A stretch of 64,000 nucleotides of DNA, taken from contig NZ_RJUF01000014.1 in the NCBI RefSeq assembly GCF_024343775.1, positions 19,729-83,728 on the forward strand. The letters run 5' to 3'. The position numbers were made by a program, and so were the translations under genes. The first letter of the stretch is position 1. Every line of letters starts with the position of its first letter. Shown piece after piece: positions 48,299-58,426 of the stretch. The notes under the pieces are model-generated. The model saw only the letters and a program-made list of their open reading frames with translations, was not told the origin of the DNA and made no database searches. This stretch comes from Lacihabitans soyangensis (lineage in GTDB: Bacteria > Bacteroidota > Bacteroidia > Cytophagales > Spirosomataceae).

Positions 48299-49582
48299 TT
48301 ATCTCTTAGATTTTTCAACGAAATCTTTGATGGTAGGACCTGTGTATATCTGACGAGGTCTTCCGATTGCTTGTTTTTGATCACGAAGCTCTAACCACTG
48401 AGCAATCCAACCAGGTAGACGACCAATGGCAAACATTACCGTGAACATATTAGTAGGAATACCCAAGGCACGGTAGATAATACCAGAGTAGAAGTCTACG
48501 TTTGGATAAAGTTTACGAGAAACGAAATACTCGTCTTTCAACGCTGCTTCTTCCAATCCTTTGGCAATCTCAAGAACAGGGTCATTAACACCTAACAATG
48601 ACAATACATCGTCAGCTGCTTTTTTGATTATTTTGGCTCTTGGGTCAAAGTTTTTGTAAACTCTGTGTCCGAAACCGAATAATCTGAAACCTGAATTTTT
48701 ATCTTTTGCTTTGTCTATATATTTCTGAACATCTCCGCCGTCGTTTCTAATTTCTTCCAACATTTCTATAACCTCTTGGTTTGCACCACCGTGCAATGGA
48801 CCCCAGAGAGCCGATATACCTGCTGAAATACTTGAGTAAATATTGGCTTTAGACGAACCCACCAATCTTACGGTTGAGGTAGAGCAGTTTTGCTCGTGAT
48901 CTGCGTGTAAAATCAATAACTTGTTCAAAGCTGAAGAAACCTTCGGATCTACTTTGTAGTTCTCAACCGGCAACGCAAACATCATGTGAAGGAAGTTAGA
49001 GCAGTAGTCTAGTTCGTTCTTTGGATAGTTTATAGGGTGCCCTTGAGACTTTTTGTAACACCATGTGGCCAAAGTAGGGAACTTCGCCAACAAACGGATG
49101 ATATGAAGTTCGGTGTTATCAGGTTTTTTATCGTCGAAAGAATCAGGATAAAAACCAGACATAGCACTTGCGAGAGCCGACATGATACCCATTGGATGGG
49201 CATTAACAGGGAAACCATCAAAGATTTTCCTCATGTCTTCATTTACCATGGTATGTTTAGTAATTTTAGCCACGAAAACATCGTACTCAGCAGCAGTTGG
49301 CAATTCGCCATAAATCAACAAATATGCTACCTCTAAAAAGTCTGCTTTGTCGGCCAAATCCTCAATCGAATAACCTCTGTATCTTAGAATGCCCTCCTCG
49401 CCGTCAAGAAAAGTAATATCACTTGTAGTAGAACCAGTATTTTTGAACCCTTCATCTATGGTAATATAACCTGTTTTTGCCCTTAAGCTAGAAATATCGA
49501 TTGCTTTTTCGTTTTCAGAACCCTCAAGAACAGGGAACTCAAACGCTTGCCCATCGATTACTATTTTTACTGACTCCGCCAT
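48299..49582 (-). CDS. gltA: Citrate synthase
   Basis: The 427-residue enzyme condenses oxaloacetate and acetyl-CoA at the entry of the TCA cycle. HADHEQNCSTSTVRLVGSS and WGPLHGGANQEVIEML hold the two catalytic His residues; GFGHRVYKNFDPRAKI is the citrate synthase signature and VDFYSGIIYRALGIP carries the catalytic Asp. The N-terminal about 50 residues (domain with GYITIDEGFKNTGS) match the Gram-negative hexameric type. It is a single-gene unit; the 303-bp gap before rny on its upstream side holds only the rny terminator and AT-rich sequence in which I see nothing else. Confidence 0.97.
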   Translation of the reverse strand: MAESVKIVIDGQAFEFPVLEGSENEKAIDISSLRAKTGYITIDEGFKNTGSTTSDITFLDGEEGILRYRGYSIEDLADKADFLEVAYLLIYGELPTAAEYDVFVAKITKHTMVNEDMRKIFDGFPVNAHPMGIMSALASAMSGFYPDSFDDKKPDNTELHIIRLLAKFPTLATWCYKKSQGHPINYPKNELDYCSNFLHMMFALPVENYKVDPKVSSALNKLLILHADHEQNCSTSTVRLVGSSKANIYSSISAGISALWGPLHGGANQEVIEMLEEIRNDGGDVQKYIDKAKDKNSGFRLFGFGHRVYKNFDPRAKIIKKAADDVLSLLGVNDPVLEIAKGLEEAALKDEYFVSRKLYPNVDFYSGIIYRALGIPTNMFTVMFAIGRLPGWIAQWLELRDQKQAIGRPRQIYTGPTIKDFVEKSKR

Positions 49583-49803
49583 AAATTTTGTTTAAATTAG
49601 TATAAACCCCTATATTATTGTGCTAATTTACTAAAAATAGTACAAATGGCAAAAAAAATAAAAAATAAAAATGCCTATTTCTAAATTCGACATTTTTCAA
49701 CCATTTTTTGATAAAAACCGCACATTTATTTCGATTAAATCAATATTGTTGGGCGTTTTGTAACATTTACAATTTTAAACAACCTCCAGCTAAAAAGGTT
49801 TTA

Positions 49804-49836
49804 CAAAAAAATAACCGAAACGTAAGCTTCGGTTAT
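49804..49836 (-). terminator. Terminator of the pheT-zapA-rny unit
   Basis: On the minus strand ATAACCGAA pairs with TTCGGTTAT (49811-49819 with 49828-49836), followed by seven T residues (A run at 49804-49810 on plus). It lies 50 bp after the rny stop. Confidence 0.75.
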
Positions 49837-49885
49837 CTTGGTAAAGTTCAATATTGCAAATATTAAAAATGCAACACTTTATAAT

Positions 49886-51451
49886 TTATTTGGCATAAGC
49901 CACGCTCCTCATTTCTCTGATTACGCACACCTTAATTTGCCCTGGGTACTGCATTTCTTTTTCTATACGCTGGGAAATATTAAATGACATCATATTCGCC
50001 TCGTCATCGGTGATGTGTTCTGCGTCTACAATCACTCTCAACTCTCTACCGGCCTGAATGGCGTAACATTTCTCAACGCCTTTGAAAGATAAAGCCAAAT
50101 CTTCCAGATCTCTCAATCTTCTGGCATAAGACTCCATCATTTCACGTCTTGCTCCTGGTCTTGAACCCGAGATGGCATCACAAACTTGGATGATTGGAGC
50201 AATAAGACAAGTCATTTCTATTTCGTCGTGGTGGGCACCTATGGCGTTGATTACCTCAGGATGCTCCTTGTATTTCTTGGCCATTTCCATACCCAATATA
50301 GCGTGTGGAAGATCAGACTCTTCTTGGTTAACTTTACCAATATCGTGCAAAAGTCCAGCTCTCTTGGCCAACTTCACGTTTAAGCCCATTTCGGCTGCCA
50401 TAGTAGCACAAAGTTTAGCTACTTCTCTTGAGTGTTGCAATAAGTTTTGACCATAAGATGATCTAAATCTCATACGACCAACCATCTTGATTAGTTCTGG
50501 ATGCAAACCGTGTATGCCCAAGTCTATCACAGTCCTCTCTCCTATTTCTATAACTTCGTTGTCGATGTCCTTGCGGGTTTTGTTCACAATTTCCTCAATA
50601 CGAGCCGGGTGAATACGTCCGTCTTGTACCAATCTGTGCATTGAAAGTCTTGCAACTTCTCTTCTTACTGGGTCAAAACTCGATATTACAATAGCCTCTG
50701 GGGTATCGTCAACGATGATTTCTACACCGGTAGCAGCTTCCAAAGCACGGATATTTCTACCCTCTCTACCGATGATTTTTCCTTTGATTTCGTCACTTTC
50801 AATATTGAAAACAGACACGCAGTTTTCAATGGCTTGTTCAGCAGCCGTTCTCTGGATAGTCTCAATAACTATTTTCTTCGCTTCTTTGGTGGCCGAAAGT
50901 TTTGCTTCTTCTATCGACTGTTTGATAAAGCTTGATGCTTTGGTTTCCGCTTCTTGTTTTAGAGCATCTACCAATTGTTGTTTGGCTTGTTCAGCGGTAA
51001 GATTGGCTATTTTTTCTAACTGCGAAACCTGTTGCTGGTGCATTTTCTCTGCCTCCTCGCGTTTCTTGTTGGCAAGTTCTATTTGCTCTTCTAGTTTACC
51101 TACTTTATTGGTTAGCTCTGCCTGCAATTTGTTATTTTGCTCTACTTGCTGTGTGGCTTGCTGTTGTAAAGTTCTGATTTTTTGCTCGTTTTGATTGAGT
51201 GTATTTTTGCGAGCATTCACATCCTCATCAAACTCCGACTTTAGTTTCAAAAAATGTTCTTTTGCTTCCAACATCTTGTCTTTTTTGATGTTTTCTGCGT
51301 TGTTTTTAGCATTTTTAATGATTTCTTGAGCTGATTTATTTGCTTCTTCCTCTTGGTTAGCGAGGTTTTTCTTCATAAGGTTCTGCCCTACAAAGTACCC
51401 AATTGCTAGACCCACTACTAGGCCAACAATTATTAAAAGATATACTGACAT
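49886..51451 (-). CDS. rny: Ribonuclease Y
   Basis: The 521-residue endoribonuclease is membrane anchored by an N-terminal helix (about 4-22, [19 protein letters not shown]). A long coiled coil (about 25-200) rich in Glu, Lys and Gln follows. The KH domain shows [29 protein letters not shown] (about 227-256) and the HD domain shows [11 protein letters not shown] and [10 protein letters not shown] (about 330-370). It begins mRNA decay. Length is typical. It follows zapA with an 84-bp gap, as in many Bacteroidota. Confidence 0.96.
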   Translation of the reverse strand: MSVYLLIIVGLVVGLAIGYFVGQNLMKKNLANQEEEANKSAQEIIKNAKNNAENIKKDKMLEAKEHFLKLKSEFDEDVNARKNTLNQNEQKIRTLQQQATQQVEQNNKLQAELTNKVGKLEEQIELANKKREEAEKMHQQQVSQLEKIANLTAEQAKQQLVDALKQEAETKASSFIKQSIEEAKLSATKEAKKIVIETIQRTAAEQAIENCVSVFNIESDEIKGKIIGREGRNIRALEAATGVEIIVDDTPEAIVISSFDPVRREVARLSMHRLVQDGRIHPARIEEIVNKTRKDIDNEVIEIGERTVIDLGIHGLHPELIKMVGRMRFRSSYGQNLLQHSREVAKLCATMAAEMGLNVKLAKRAGLLHDIGKVNQEESDLPHAILGMEMAKKYKEHPEVINAIGAHHDEIEMTCLIAPIIQVCDAISGSRPGARREMMESYARRLRDLEDLALSFKGVEKCYAIQAGRELRVIVDAEHITDDEANMMSFNISQRIEKEMQYPGQIKVCVIREMRSVAYAK

Positions 51452-51535
51452 GTTTTAACTTTTTAAATTTTTATAATATCGAAACTAGGTTTCATAAATG
51501 ATATTAAAAAAAGGGAGGAACAGAATTATGCGGAA

Positions 51536-51823
51536 TCAATTATCAAAATTTGACTGAATACTCTCTAACCGTGCATCAACCTCAATTTTAAGCTTGTGGT
51601 AATGCTCGTTTGCCATTAAGGCGTCAACCATGGCTTCAAGTGCTAACACCGAAACCAGTGAATCTGTGGTGGCAAACGCTGAATACTCAGTTTTGAGTTC
51701 AGTTAAACGGTTATTTAATATTTTATTGGCCTCTCTATAATAATACTCGTGGGCTTTAGGAACCTTAAAATTTATTTGCTCTCCATTAAAATCGAAAACA
51801 ACTTTTGCTTCATAGGACTCCAT
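51536..51823 (-). CDS. zapA: Cell division protein ZapA
   Basis: The 95-residue protein has the ZapA pattern: a short beta part (VVFDFNGEQINFKVPKAHEYYYREANKILNNRLTELK), then a helix with ...LVSVLALEAMVDALMANEH. It binds and bundles FtsZ at the division ring. It is 15 bp after the coiled-coil gene and before rny, a gene order seen widely in the phylum. Confidence 0.88.
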   Translation of the reverse strand: MESYEAKVVFDFNGEQINFKVPKAHEYYYREANKILNNRLTELKTEYSAFATTDSLVSVLALEAMVDALMANEHYHKLKIEVDARLESIQSNFDN

Positions 51824-51838
51824 TTTTACACAAAAAAA

Positions 51839-52228
51839 TTATTTTGCCAATTGATTTATACAAAAATCTATTTCTTCTATCAATATACCCAGAAGCTCTG
51901 AGAGGTTCTGCTGGTCTATTGACTCTTTATCTTCAATATCGGATACAATTTTAACAATTTTATTTCTTATTTTAAAGTTTTGTGGGATTAATCTGGTATC
52001 CAGCTCCAATTTTTCCTTCAATTCTTTAATTTCCTCTCTCAAAAGGCCGTTATTTTTCTTTACTGCTTTTATTTCTGCCTCGAGTTTTTCATTTTGGTGA
52101 TTTAGACCAAGAATCAGATTCTTTTGACTTTTATTTTGCGATTTTAGTCGCTCAATAAGCCCGTTTACTTCCTCAAACTTGGAAAGCAAAAAGGCATTGT
52201 CTTTTTCGAATTCTTGGTCTAATGTCAT
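51839..52228 (-). CDS. Coiled-coil protein between pheT and zapA
   Basis: The 129-residue protein has a central coiled coil (about 8-75, NQKNEKLEAEI-like heptads with many Lys, Glu and Asn) and a helical C-terminus. There is no signal or membrane segment. It starts two bases after pheT and directly precedes zapA. Its size and place suggest a ZapA partner comparable to ZapB, but that is inference; no motif proves it. Confidence 0.7.
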   Translation of the reverse strand: MTLDQEFEKDNAFLLSKFEEVNGLIERLKSQNKSQKNLILGLNHQNEKLEAEIKAVKKNNGLLREEIKELKEKLELDTRLIPQNFKIRNKIVKIVSDIEDKESIDQQNLSELLGILIEEIDFCINQLAK

Positions 52229-52230
52229 GA

Positions 52231-54651
52231 CTATTTTCGAATAACAGCTCCAACCTCTGACTCAAAGACAGCCATAAGTTTTTGCATAGTTTTGTCAATT
52301 TGCTGGTCGTTCAGAGTTTTTTCTTCGTCCTGCAGAATAAAACTCACTGAATACGACTTTTGATCTTCAGGCAATTTTTCACCTTGATACACATCAAAAA
52401 CATTTATGCTTTTGAGCAACTTCTTCTCGGTATTGAAGGCCGCTTTTTTAATTTGGTCAAACTTCACGCTTTTGTTCAAAACCAACGACAAGTCACGTCG
52501 TACTTCTGGATACTTTGGTATTTCAACAAATTTATTTTCAGAAGAATACAGTTTGCACAGCAAATCCCAGTCAAATTCGGCATAAAAAGCCTGTTGCTTT
52601 AGGTCTGCTTGTGCCGCCAAAGTCGGATTTACCAAACCAAATTTCACCAAAACCTTATTTCTCACCACGTGCTCCAATCCATAAGCAAACGCCTGATTGG
52701 CGGTTTCGTTGGTATCTATTTTTTTGACCTTCATCAAAGTCAAAATTTGAGACACCACCTGAAACAAGTGGTGATAGTTTACCGCCGAGGTTTTTTGCAT
52801 CCATGATTCTGTGGCGATGTTGCCCGACATCCAAACACCCAAAACCTTATTTTCTTTGATTTTCGTTTGACCATCCACCGTGTTTTTGGTGTACGTACGG
52901 CCAAATTCAAAAAACTTCAGGTCTTTGTTTCTACGGTTTACATTATATACCAAGGCATTGAGGCCCGAAAAAAGAAGAGATTGACGCATTTCTGACAATT
53001 CCTCGCTCAATGGATTCAGCAATTTCACCACTGAATCTTGCTGTTCTAGCCATTGGTTATCGGATGGCCTCACGATAGAAAGACTCTGGATTTCGTTGAA
53101 ACCTTGTGCCGTTAAAGCTTCAGAAAGTTTTACTTTTAGTGTTTCTGGGTCTTTTTCAGGAAAAGCTGCGATGAAATCCGAACTTAAATGCTCAGACAGT
53201 TCGATGTTTTCGAAACCATATATACGAAGAATTTCCTCCACTACATCGGCTTCTCGGGTTACATCGACTCTGTAAGGTGGCACCGATACTTTCAATTGAC
53301 CTTCACTTTTTGAAATCAGGCTGATGTCCAATTTGCCTAAAATATCCAAAATGAGTTCCTCTCCCAATGCTTTACCCAAAAGTCTGTCGATATTCTTAAT
53401 TTTGAGATCTATCTCAAAGTTTTGAATTGGACTAGGATAAATGTCAAACATTTTGTCACAAAAATCACCGCCGGCCAATTCTTGGATTAAGTTAGCGGCG
53501 AATTTGATGGCGAATGGAGGCATGTTTGGATCAGTTCCTCTTTCATACCTGAACGAGGCGTCGGTTTTAAGACCATGTTTTGAGGCAGTTTTACGCACAG
53601 AAACAGGATTAAAATAAGCCACCTCCAAGAAAATATTTTTAGTAGTAGGTTTCACTCCCGATTTTAATCCTCCAAAAACCCCGGCAATAGCCATTGGGCC
53701 ATCAGCATTACAAATGGCCAAATCTGTTCCGCTTAGTTTGCGGCTCGTACCATCAAGAGTTGTTAACTCTGTACCTGATGTTGGACATTTCACTATGATT
53801 TTATCCCCAGAAATGGCATCAGCATCAAAAATATGCATGGGTTGACCCAAATAGTGACAAACGTAGTTGGTGATATCTACGATGTTGTTTATAGAATTCA
53901 CACCAATGGTATTCAAAAATCTTTTTAGCCATTCTGGAGACTCTTTGACTTCAATGTTTTTGATTTCTAGCCCGCAAAACCTCGGACAAGCCTCCGCATC
54001 TTCGACTTGTAAATCAATAGAAGCTGATGAGGTACCTAATGCAAAATTCGATACGTCAGGCAAACGAATAGCAGAATTATTTACAGCTTTGATATCTCTG
54101 GCGACTCCTAAATGTGAAGCGGCATCGGCACGGTTCGGCGTCAAGCCTATTTCAATTAAATAATCTGGCTCCAAGTTGAAATATTTGGCCACGGGCGAAC
54201 CAACCGGAAGCTCGGTATCCAATACCATTATACCTGCATGAGACTGGCCAAGGCCGATTTCGTCTTCGGCACAGAGCATTCCTTCAGAGACCGCTCCTCT
54301 TATTTTTGATTTCTTGATGGTAAAGGCTTCTCCTGAACTTGGGTAAAGCGTGGCTCCTACCAAGGCCACTATAACTTTCTGTCCAGCGGCTATATTGGGG
54401 GCACCACAGACAATATCTAGCAGCGACTCACCGCCCACATCAACTTTCGTAACACTCAGTTTATCGGCGTCGAGATGTTTTTCGCATGAAACCACATGAC
54501 CGACCACTAAGCCTTCTAAACCTCCTTTAACGGCGTCAACTTTTTCTATTCCTTCTACTTCAAGACCTGTATTGGTTAATATTTCGCCAAGTTTATGTGG
54601 ATTATGGTCAAAATCTACGAGTGTTTTTAATTGATTATATGAAATCTTCAT
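52231..54651 (-). CDS. pheT: Phenylalanyl-tRNA synthetase beta subunit
   Basis: The 806-residue subunit has, in order, the N-terminal MKISYNQLKTLVDFDHNPHKLGEILTNTGLEVEG, an EMAP/tRNA-binding fold (about 40-150, with LSVTKVDVGGESLLDIVCGAPNIAAGQKV), the B3/B4 editing region, B5 (about 400-470), the catalytic-like core, and the anticodon-binding FDX-ACB tail (IPKYPEVRRDLSLVLNKSVKFDQI). An in-frame ATG at 54762 exists, but a -7 box (54672-54679) lies between it and the ATG at 54651, so I use the latter. pheS is not in this window. Confidence 0.96.
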   Translation of the reverse strand: MKISYNQLKTLVDFDHNPHKLGEILTNTGLEVEGIEKVDAVKGGLEGLVVGHVVSCEKHLDADKLSVTKVDVGGESLLDIVCGAPNIAAGQKVIVALVGATLYPSSGEAFTIKKSKIRGAVSEGMLCAEDEIGLGQSHAGIMVLDTELPVGSPVAKYFNLEPDYLIEIGLTPNRADAASHLGVARDIKAVNNSAIRLPDVSNFALGTSSASIDLQVEDAEACPRFCGLEIKNIEVKESPEWLKRFLNTIGVNSINNIVDITNYVCHYLGQPMHIFDADAISGDKIIVKCPTSGTELTTLDGTSRKLSGTDLAICNADGPMAIAGVFGGLKSGVKPTTKNIFLEVAYFNPVSVRKTASKHGLKTDASFRYERGTDPNMPPFAIKFAANLIQELAGGDFCDKMFDIYPSPIQNFEIDLKIKNIDRLLGKALGEELILDILGKLDISLISKSEGQLKVSVPPYRVDVTREADVVEEILRIYGFENIELSEHLSSDFIAAFPEKDPETLKVKLSEALTAQGFNEIQSLSIVRPSDNQWLEQQDSVVKLLNPLSEELSEMRQSLLFSGLNALVYNVNRRNKDLKFFEFGRTYTKNTVDGQTKIKENKVLGVWMSGNIATESWMQKTSAVNYHHLFQVVSQILTLMKVKKIDTNETANQAFAYGLEHVVRNKVLVKFGLVNPTLAAQADLKQQAFYAEFDWDLLCKLYSSENKFVEIPKYPEVRRDLSLVLNKSVKFDQIKKAAFNTEKKLLKSINVFDVYQGEKLPEDQKSYSVSFILQDEEKTLNDQQIDKTMQKLMAVFESEVGAVIRK

Positions 54652-54671
54652 TGTTTCTGAGAAAAATTTCA

Positions 54672-54679
54672 CAAAGATA
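54672..54679 (-). promoter_or_regulatory. -7 box of the pheT unit
   Basis: On the minus strand TATCTTTG matches TAnnTTTG and ends 20 bp before the preferred pheT ATG. It supports the short start. No firm -33 TTG is seen. Confidence 0.45.
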
Positions 54680-54839
54680 AATAAATATAAATAAAGGGAT
54701 TTGAAAAGATGTACAGAAAAGCCATAAGAATTTCTGTTAAGACAGTTTCTTACCTTTCCCAAAAAATATTTATTCGAGTCACCTACATTTTGGCACTTTC
54801 AAAAATGGGTGGCACCCTCGGACCTATTCTAATTTTATT

Positions 54840-55258
54840 ATTGAAGAAATTACTTTCGTCGCCTCGCCGGCAGGGCCTTCATTTTTTTTGAAAAAAACGA
54901 AGCAAAAAAAACAACACCCAGCAAACTCACACATTCAAAATTCTGTAAAACTACTTTTAAAGAAATAGACATTTTCCTAAACAGAATTTTGACTGTGTTC
55001 AAACAGTGCTGGCTGATATAAGGAAGCATTTATTTTTATTTCCAAACAGACTTGTGTGCAGCAAGATAATATTTTGAAAAACAAAAAAATGATTAAGCGG
55101 AACACTTTTTAGAAAACGTATCCGCTGGCTAAGTATATAAAAAATCTGGCCCGTTTGGCACAGGTTTGGCGGTGTACATATTAACGTTCTTTCCTAAAAA
55201 ATACAAATACGATAAACCGATTAACAAAACTACGATTGAGTCCTTCAATCGTAGTTTT
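54840..55258. other. Gene-free hairpin-rich stretch of unknown nature
   Basis: The 944-bp gap 54652-55595 holds no gene. This part starts with a GC-rich patch (54858-54876), continues with A-rich sequence, and contains several hairpins: ACTGT/ACAGT near 54991-55006, AGCGGA/TCCGCT at 55096-55126, and a strong 14-bp stem AAAACTACGATTGA with TCAATCGTAGTTTT at 55226-55258. The direct words GTTTGGC occur twice near 55158-55174. The mix suggests a structured RNA or a decayed, dispersed repeat element. I cannot name it and no convincing promoter precedes it. Confidence 0.4.
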
Positions 55259-55465
55259 AATATCTTCACTCGGTTTTGATCAATCTAATTTGGCAATTTC
55301 AGGTTAAGAAGTGTAAAATACTTGAGCAAAGCATTTTAAGAACGAACGAAAATAGAACGTTGGTCAAAAAATATTTCGAGACTACCGAAAAAAAAGGTTG
55401 TACAGTGATAAATTAATATTGTGTTAGAAAAATAAAGTTTATGGTTTTTATGGGATGCATTGTGT

Positions 55466-55492
55466 AAAAAGGCGAGAGTTGCTCGCCTTTTT
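55466..55492. terminator. Terminator downstream of the FAD/Fe-S oxidoreductase gene
   Basis: AAAAAGGCGAG (55466-55476) pairs with CTCGCCTTTTT (55482-55492), loop AGTTG, with A and T tails. It is about 100 bp past the stop of the minus-strand gene and can act on both strands. Confidence 0.75.
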
Positions 55493-55595
55493 CATTTTTT
55501 GTCCTGCTATTTTTACCACAAATGTCCCGGAATTTACATTTAGTAGTCAAAATTCATATTCAAAACCTCTACCAGATTAAAATGAAAAATCCTTA

Positions 55596-58415
55596 TCAAA
55601 TGGCTTCATCCACCAAGTAGAGAATTGATTCGTAGTTGGCACCAACGGCTTCGCTCATGGCCATTTCGCAGGTTTTGGTGGATGAATAATAACCTTCCGC
55701 GGAACATTGCTTTACTTCTTTTGCTTCTTCAAAAGTAGCCGAGGCGGTGAGTTCTGGCACCAAAAAGCCCCTATCACCGGCCATACCACAGCAGCCCGCA
55801 TTGAGAGGCACTATTACTTTATCGGCGTAGGTCTGGGCAATTTCTACAAACTTATCATGTGTTTTGAGTTTTTGTAGAGAACAAACTGGGTGTAGCACTA
55901 TTTCTCCTTTCTTTTTTCTAGCCGGTATGTTTGGCAAAACAAATTCATGAATAAAATCTATGCTATCCATGATTTTCAGTTTATGAAACTTGGCCTTGTT
56001 TTCTGGAGTTAGAACCGGCAAAATACTTTTCAAGGTATATTGACAAGAACTCACATCTATCACTACGGGCAACTTACCTTCTTCTGAGCTGAGCCACATT
56101 TTTTCTAAAACCTTGTTTGCAGTGAGCTTAAAAGCATTTGAATAGCCTTTTGAAGAAAAAATCTGTCCGCAGCAGGCATTTTGAATGTCTTTCAAAACCC
56201 TGAGATTGATGTTTGACTTATCGCAAACACTATAAAAAGTCTCTATCAGATTTTTCTCCTTATGTGCATAGGTACCCATCATGCGGGTAATGCACGAGGG
56301 AAAATAAACCACCGTTCTACCATTGAGCGATGTCCGATAATTTAATAGCGTAAACTCCGGAACTTTGGGTATCTTTTCGGACCAAATCGGCACCGAGGTA
56401 TTTAATTTATGAAGGGCACCAGTAATTGACTTTAAGGTATTCTTTCCAAAAAGTCGATTCATCCCATGACCCACAATTAGGCCCAATTTGACGGTATCCA
56501 CCACAAAATCAAAGTTTTTGGCCGCAAACAAGGCCAATTTTTCCTCTAACTTTGAATGGTTATTAACCCGCAGTTTTTTTACCAAATCTCCCGTATTGAT
56601 ATCCACAGGGCAGTTTACCGCACACAGACCATCCACAGCACAAGTGTCTAAACCGTCAAACTGAAACTGATTGACCAATAAATTGTATTCCTGGATCCTG
56701 TTTTCAGCTTTGAGATTTTCCAAAACTCGGCGAGTTACTATTCTTCTACGAGGCGAGGAAGTATAGTTTTTACTTGGGCAATTGGGTTCACAAAATCCAC
56801 ATTCTATACACCTATCCACTTCATCCTCTACTTTTGGCATTTTTTTGAGGTGGTGAATGTGGGCGTCAGCTTTATCGTTGATGATAACGCCTGGGTTTAA
56901 TAAATTCTGGGGATCTACGGCTTTTTTGAGCCTTTTCATGATTTCGTAAGCCTCATCGCCCCACTCAGTGGCAACAAATGGAGCCATGTTGCGACCCGTT
57001 CCGTGCTCCGCTTTAAGGCTGCCCTTGTATTTGTGCACCACCAAATCCACCACATCTCTAATGAATAAGTCGTATCTGTTGATTTCTTCAGGAGAATCAA
57101 AGGCTTGTGTGACCACAAAATGTATGTTGCCGTCTTTGGCATGACCGAAAATGATGCCGTTGTGGTAACCGAACTTTTGAAACAAAGCCTGAATGTCAAC
57201 AATGGCATTGCCTAAGTGAGCCACTGGAAAAGCTACATCTTCTAAAATAACCGTAGTTCCGCTTGCTCTTACCGCACCGACCGCCGGAAATAGCCCTTTT
57301 CTTACCTTCCAATAAAATGCCTGCTGTTTCGGATCTTTGGTAAAATCTGGGGTTTCTAGCAATTTAAAAGTTGAAAGTTTCTCGGAAAAACCAAACACCA
57401 TTTTATAAATTTTTTCGGGAGATTGCTCCTGAAATTCTACCAAAAGTGCAGCGGCATCTGTTGGCAACGTTTTGACAATGGCGGGCATACCCTCCAAATC
57501 CTGAACGGATCTTAGCGACGCTCTGTCCATCAACTCCACCATGGCAGCACCGCTTTCTATGAGGGGCTCAATGGCCTGGCATGCCGAAAAAATATCTTCA
57601 AAATACAGCAAACCTGTGGATTTGTAAGGCAAATCAGACACCGTGTGCATTACAGCCTCCGCTATAAACGCCAGAGTACCCTCGCCTCCGATGAGCAAAT
57701 GTGCAAATATATCCAAAGGATGCTCATAGTCTAAAAACGCATTGAGAGCATAACCGACCGTATTTTTGGTTTTGTATTTTTCTCTTATTTTGGTTTGCAA
57801 AGATTCATTAGTTACAATTTGACTTTTTAAGGCCTCTATTTCCTTGAAAAGCGTTTCACTCTCCTTTTCGAATCTTACGTAATCATCCTTTTGTTCTGTG
57901 GAATATATTTTACCATCTGGCAAAATGAATTTTATAAATTTAACGGTATGATATGAGTTTTGAGCAACGCCACAGCACATGCCACTGGCATTGTTTGACA
58001 GTATTCCGCCCATCATGGCGGCGTTGATGCTCGACGGATCTGGCCCGATTTTTCTTTGAAACTTCCTCAAATGGGCATTGACCATGGCTCCCGTGATGCC
58101 TGGCTGCACCCTAACGGTATCAGAGTCATTTTCTACTGAAACTTTGTTCCAAAATTTACCCAAATCCACCAAAATACCATCGGTTATGGACTGTCCCGAC
58201 AGACTCGTTCCGCCTCCACGAAAAACCACTGGAATATTTTTACTCTGAGAATATTCCAAAAGATTAACTATTTCACTCTCCGAACTCGGCTGCACCACGG
58301 CCTTGGGTACCAAATAGTAAAATCCGGCATCGGAGGCATAAGAAACCAAGTCGATGTATTTGTCTTTTACTTTTTCGGGCGTAAGAATAAGGCGAAGGTC
58401 TGTTCCGAGGGACAT
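55596..58415 (-). CDS. FAD-linked oxidase fused to Fe-S/CCG domain (glycolate/D-lactate dehydrogenase-like)
   Basis: The 939-residue protein joins a GlcD/Dld-type FAD half to a GlcF/GlpC-type Fe-S half. FAD_binding_4: VFRGGGTSLSGQSITDG and GGILSNNASGMCCG (about 60-155). The C-terminal FAD oxidase domain covers about 260-510 (GHAKDGNIHFVV). Two 4Fe-4S ferredoxin motifs follow, CIECGFCEPNCPS and CAVDGLCAVNCPV (about 530-610). Two CCG domains carry CCGQIFSSKGY and CCGMAGDRGF. It likely oxidises D-lactate, glycolate or a similar 2-hydroxy acid and passes electrons to the quinone pool. It starts 11 bp after the SDR gene and is probably cotranscribed. Confidence 0.9.
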   Translation of the reverse strand: MSLGTDLRLILTPEKVKDKYIDLVSYASDAGFYYLVPKAVVQPSSESEIVNLLEYSQSKNIPVVFRGGGTSLSGQSITDGILVDLGKFWNKVSVENDSDTVRVQPGITGAMVNAHLRKFQRKIGPDPSSINAAMMGGILSNNASGMCCGVAQNSYHTVKFIKFILPDGKIYSTEQKDDYVRFEKESETLFKEIEALKSQIVTNESLQTKIREKYKTKNTVGYALNAFLDYEHPLDIFAHLLIGGEGTLAFIAEAVMHTVSDLPYKSTGLLYFEDIFSACQAIEPLIESGAAMVELMDRASLRSVQDLEGMPAIVKTLPTDAAALLVEFQEQSPEKIYKMVFGFSEKLSTFKLLETPDFTKDPKQQAFYWKVRKGLFPAVGAVRASGTTVILEDVAFPVAHLGNAIVDIQALFQKFGYHNGIIFGHAKDGNIHFVVTQAFDSPEEINRYDLFIRDVVDLVVHKYKGSLKAEHGTGRNMAPFVATEWGDEAYEIMKRLKKAVDPQNLLNPGVIINDKADAHIHHLKKMPKVEDEVDRCIECGFCEPNCPSKNYTSSPRRRIVTRRVLENLKAENRIQEYNLLVNQFQFDGLDTCAVDGLCAVNCPVDINTGDLVKKLRVNNHSKLEEKLALFAAKNFDFVVDTVKLGLIVGHGMNRLFGKNTLKSITGALHKLNTSVPIWSEKIPKVPEFTLLNYRTSLNGRTVVYFPSCITRMMGTYAHKEKNLIETFYSVCDKSNINLRVLKDIQNACCGQIFSSKGYSNAFKLTANKVLEKMWLSSEEGKLPVVIDVSSCQYTLKSILPVLTPENKAKFHKLKIMDSIDFIHEFVLPNIPARKKKGEIVLHPVCSLQKLKTHDKFVEIAQTYADKVIVPLNAGCCGMAGDRGFLVPELTASATFEEAKEVKQCSAEGYYSSTKTCEMAMSEAVGANYESILYLVDEAI

Positions 58416-58426
58416 ATTTTTTTAGA

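Noticed and set aside
51452..51535. 6S RNA gene beside zapA
   Set aside because: In some bacteria ssrS adjoins zapA, but this 84-bp gap is too short and shows no long closing stem.
54652..54762. N-terminal extension of PheT by 37 residues
   Set aside because: The extension has no family counterpart and contains a full -7 box; PheT normally begins at MKISYNQL.
54709..54891. 60-residue plus-strand frame upstream of pheT
   Set aside because: Its composition follows the AT-rich gap and it ends in the GC-rich patch; no start signal or family likeness, so treated as chance.
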